23,153 bases of DNA, from the NCBI GenBank assembly GCA_002304945.1, contig DBPQ01000049.1, forward strand, positions 1-23,153. The letters run 5' to 3'. Shown one piece after another: positions 21,642-23,153 of this stretch (within the stretch, counting starts at the first letter, position 1; the number at the start of each line of letters is the position of its first letter). Origin of the DNA: Actinomycetales bacterium UBA1416. Lineage in GTDB: Bacteria > Actinomycetota > Actinomycetes > Actinomycetales > Actinomycetaceae. The position numbers and the translations under genes were made by a program. The notes beneath the pieces were generated by a model. The model was not told the DNA's origin. It saw only the letters and a program-made list of their open reading frames with translations, and ran no database searches.

Positions 21642-22597
21642 TCGTCACATTCACGGCAAACCCCAGCCTCGACAGGACGGCGACCCTCGACCGTCCCCTC
21701 ACCCGGGGGGAGGTGCACCGCGTGGAGGCCGTCACCGTCGAGGGTGCCGGCAAGGGCGTCAACGTCGCCCGCGTCCTGTTCGACGCCGGCCAGGACGTCC
21801 GGGCGCTCCTGCCCGCGGGGCCGTCCGATCCCATCCTCCCCGCCCTCGCGGCGATCGGCCTGCCCCACGAGGCGGTCCCGATCAGCGAGGCGGTGCGCAC
21901 CAACCTCACGCTGACCGAGGCGGACGGGACCACCACCAAGATCAACGAGCCCGGCCCCACCCTCTCCCCGGAGCAGGTCGAGGCGTGCACCGCACTCGTG
22001 CTCGGCGCCGCGCGCGGCGCCGACTGGGTAGTACTCTCCGGCTCGCTGCCCCCGGGGGCCCCGGTCGACTGGTACGCGCGCCTCGCCACCGCGCTGCGAC
22101 CGCTCGGGTGCCGGGTCGCCGTCGACACCTCCGACGCCCCGCTGCAGGCCCTGATCGATGCGCTCCCCGACGCGGGGTTCGACTTCATCAAGCCGAACTC
22201 CGACGAGATCGCCCAGCTCACCGGCGGCGACGCCAAGGAACTCGAGGCAGCCGCACGCCGCGGCGACCCCCGGCCAGTGGCCCAGGCCGCCCGCTCCCTC
22301 ATGGAACGCGGGATCGCCGCGGTCCTCGTCACCCTCGGTGCCGCCGGTGCCGTCCTCGTGACCGCCGAGGGAGCCTGGTACGCCCCGGCACCCGACATCC
22401 CCGTCAGGAGCACGGTGGGAGCCGGCGACTCCTCCGTCGCGGGGTACATCCTCGCGGCGGTCAGGGGCGAGAGCCCTGAACGGCGCCTGAGGACCGCCGT
22501 CGCCTACGGGTCCGCCGCTGCCGGCCTCCCCGGCACCTCCCTCCCCAAGCCCGGCGACGCCGACCCGGAGGTCGCCACCGCCACGCCCATCGAATGA
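21638..22597 (+). CDS. fruK: 1-phosphofructokinase
   Basis: FruK phosphorylates fructose 1-phosphate, delivered by the fructose PTS, to fructose 1,6-bisphosphate. The 319-residue PfkB/ribokinase-fold enzyme shows the substrate motif TANPSLDRT, GAGKGVNVARVL (36-47), VVLSGSLPPGAP, FIKPNSDEIAQLTG, and the catalytic GAGDSSVAGY with D264. It is chosen as FruK rather than 6-phosphofructokinase-2 or tagatose kinase because of its position between the DeoR gene and fruA. The ATG overlaps the regulator stop (ATGA), and AAGGTGG lies 7 nt upstream, so translation is coupled. A 91-nt C-rich gap follows before fruA. Confidence 0.94.
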   Translation: MIVTFTANPSLDRTATLDRPLTRGEVHRVEAVTVEGAGKGVNVARVLFDAGQDVRALLPAGPSDPILPALAAIGLPHEAVPISEAVRTNLTLTEADGTTTKINEPGPTLSPEQVEACTALVLGAARGADWVVLSGSLPPGAPVDWYARLATALRPLGCRVAVDTSDAPLQALIDALPDAGFDFIKPNSDEIAQLTGGDAKELEAAARRGDPRPVAQAARSLMERGIAAVLVTLGAAGAVLVTAEGAWYAPAPDIPVRSTVGAGDSSVAGYILAAVRGESPERRLRTAVAYGSAAAGLPGTSLPKPGDADPEVATATPIE

Positions 22598-22688
22598 CCC
22601 GCCCCCACCAGCTCACACAGCGCCGAAACCCACGATCCCCGAAACCCCGACCCCGACACGGAAATCCCCAACACAGGAAGAGGACGAC
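22598..22688 (+). other. C-rich, G-poor, U-poor spacer between fruK and fruA
   Basis: By my count the 91 bases contain 43 C, 28 A, 17 G and 3 T on the coding strand. No stem-loop was seen. Near-repeats of CCCCGAAACCC and CCCCGAC occur. AGGA 4-7 nt before the ATG is the fruA ribosome site. C-rich, G-poor, unstructured RNA is the composition of Rho-loading sites, so this could tune fruA against fruK. That is inference. Confidence 0.4.
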
Positions 22689-23153
22689 ATGAAGTTGATG
22701 ACGACAGAGCTCGTCGCACTCGACGCCGACCTTGGCGCCACCAAGGCCGATGTCATCGAATCGCTCGCGCGCCTAGTCGCCGATGCAGGCAGGGCGGACG
22801 CCGCCGGCCTGACTCGTGACGCCATGGAGCGCGAGGGCAAGGCGGCCACCGGCCTTCCCGGCGGATTCGCCATCCCCCACTGCCGCTCGGCCGACGTGAG
22901 CCAGAGCTCGCTCGCCTTCGCGCGGCTGTCCAACCCGGTTGACTTCGGCGCCAAGGACGGCCCCGCCGACCTGGTGTTCCTCATCGCCGCCGCCGAGGGG
23001 GGCGACGCGGACCACCTCAAGCTCCTCACCAAGCTCGCCCGCGCGCTCGTTAAGAAGGAGTTCCTCGCCTCGCTGCGCGCCGCGTCCTCCAAGGAGGAGA
23101 TCGTCGCCCTGGTGGACGAGGTCCTCGAGCCCGCTCCGGCCGCCGTCCCCGCC
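22689..23153 (+). CDS. fruA: PTS fructose transporter, EIIA domain (5' part of fruA)
   Basis: The ATG at 22689 opens a frame that runs off the window end, with 155 codons visible. Residues about 5-147 form a fructose-type EIIA domain: phospho-acceptor H64 in GGFAIPHCRSADV, preceded by KAATGLP, then NPVDFGAKDGPADLVFLIAA and the C-terminal helices. Residues from about 147 on (EPAPAAVP) look like the linker to the EIIB and EIIC domains, as in EIIABC fruA of actinobacteria. The whole protein would import fructose and release it as fructose 1-phosphate, the FruK substrate. AGGA precedes the ATG. The EIIB and EIIC parts are not in the window and are inferred. Confidence 0.9.
   Translation, partial: MKLMTTELVALDADLGATKADVIESLARLVADAGRADAAGLTRDAMEREGKAATGLPGGFAIPHCRSADVSQSSLAFARLSNPVDFGAKDGPADLVFLIAAAEGGDADHLKLLTKLARALVKKEFLASLRAASSKEEIVALVDEVLEPAPAAVPA

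Noticed and set aside
1..23153. tRNA, rRNA, insertion sequence, prophage or att sites
   Set aside because: Nearly all sequence is covered by recognised core genes. No tRNA cloverleaf, transposase or terminal repeats were seen by eye; no tRNA search program could be run.

Overview
The window is 23 kb of gene-dense, very GC-rich chromosome from an actinobacterium. Three things show this: a pupylation operon (arc, dop, pup, pafA), mycothiol synthesis (mshC), and many GTG starts with four-base GTGA/ATGA stop-start overlaps. The absence of 20S proteasome genes next to pup points to a proteasome-less lineage, such as many Micrococcales/Actinomycetales-type bacteria or corynebacteria. I cannot name a genus from the sequence alone. 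No mobile element, CRISPR array, tRNA or rRNA was seen, and the content looks like core chromosome.

Layout. (1) 1-2418, minus strand: hisF, trpE and the start of a Trp-operon membrane protein, a mixed His/Trp biosynthesis operon. A P-loop kinase-like gene (2459-3016, plus) diverges from hisF. (2) 3018-9640, minus strand: trmI, arc, dop, pup, pafA and an FKBP lipoprotein, tightly packed with overlaps of 4-8 nt or gaps of 9 nt. The order matches the mycobacterial locus, but prcB/prcA are absent between pup and pafA, and ARC lacks the C-terminal proteasome-docking tail. (3) 9652-15639: an M50 intramembrane protease, a RecB/Cas4-type Fe-S nuclease, a HAD phosphatase, a PAC2-family protein, mshC, an aldo/keto reductase and a very acidic small protein, mostly in divergent and convergent pairs. 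(4) 15681-18951: an M20 peptidase, a DUF1349 protein and a TrpB2-type tryptophan synthase beta chain. (5) 19045-23153: ptsI facing away from a deoR-type regulator, fruK and fruA (cut by the window end), the fructose phosphotransferase locus, with an 18-bp palindrome between the two arms.

How they work together. Dop deamidates the C-terminal Gln of Pup, PafA ligates Pup to lysines, and ARC can unfold the tagged proteins. Without a 20S core here, the likely outcome is regulation or remodelling rather than degradation by a proteasome. PtsI passes phosphate (via an HPr not in the window) to FruA, which imports fructose as fructose 1-phosphate. FruK makes fructose 1,6-bisphosphate, and the DeoR protein probably senses the intermediate.

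Regulatory architecture is the most unusual layer. About ten genes start 6-8 nt after a TANNNT -10 element, usually TAGGCT or TAGGGT, as expected for leaderless mRNAs. At the HAD/PAC2 gene pair the entire 32-bp intergenic region is one perfect inverted repeat, giving two mirror-image leaderless promoters. All starts, promoters and operators were read by eye and were not computed or measured.
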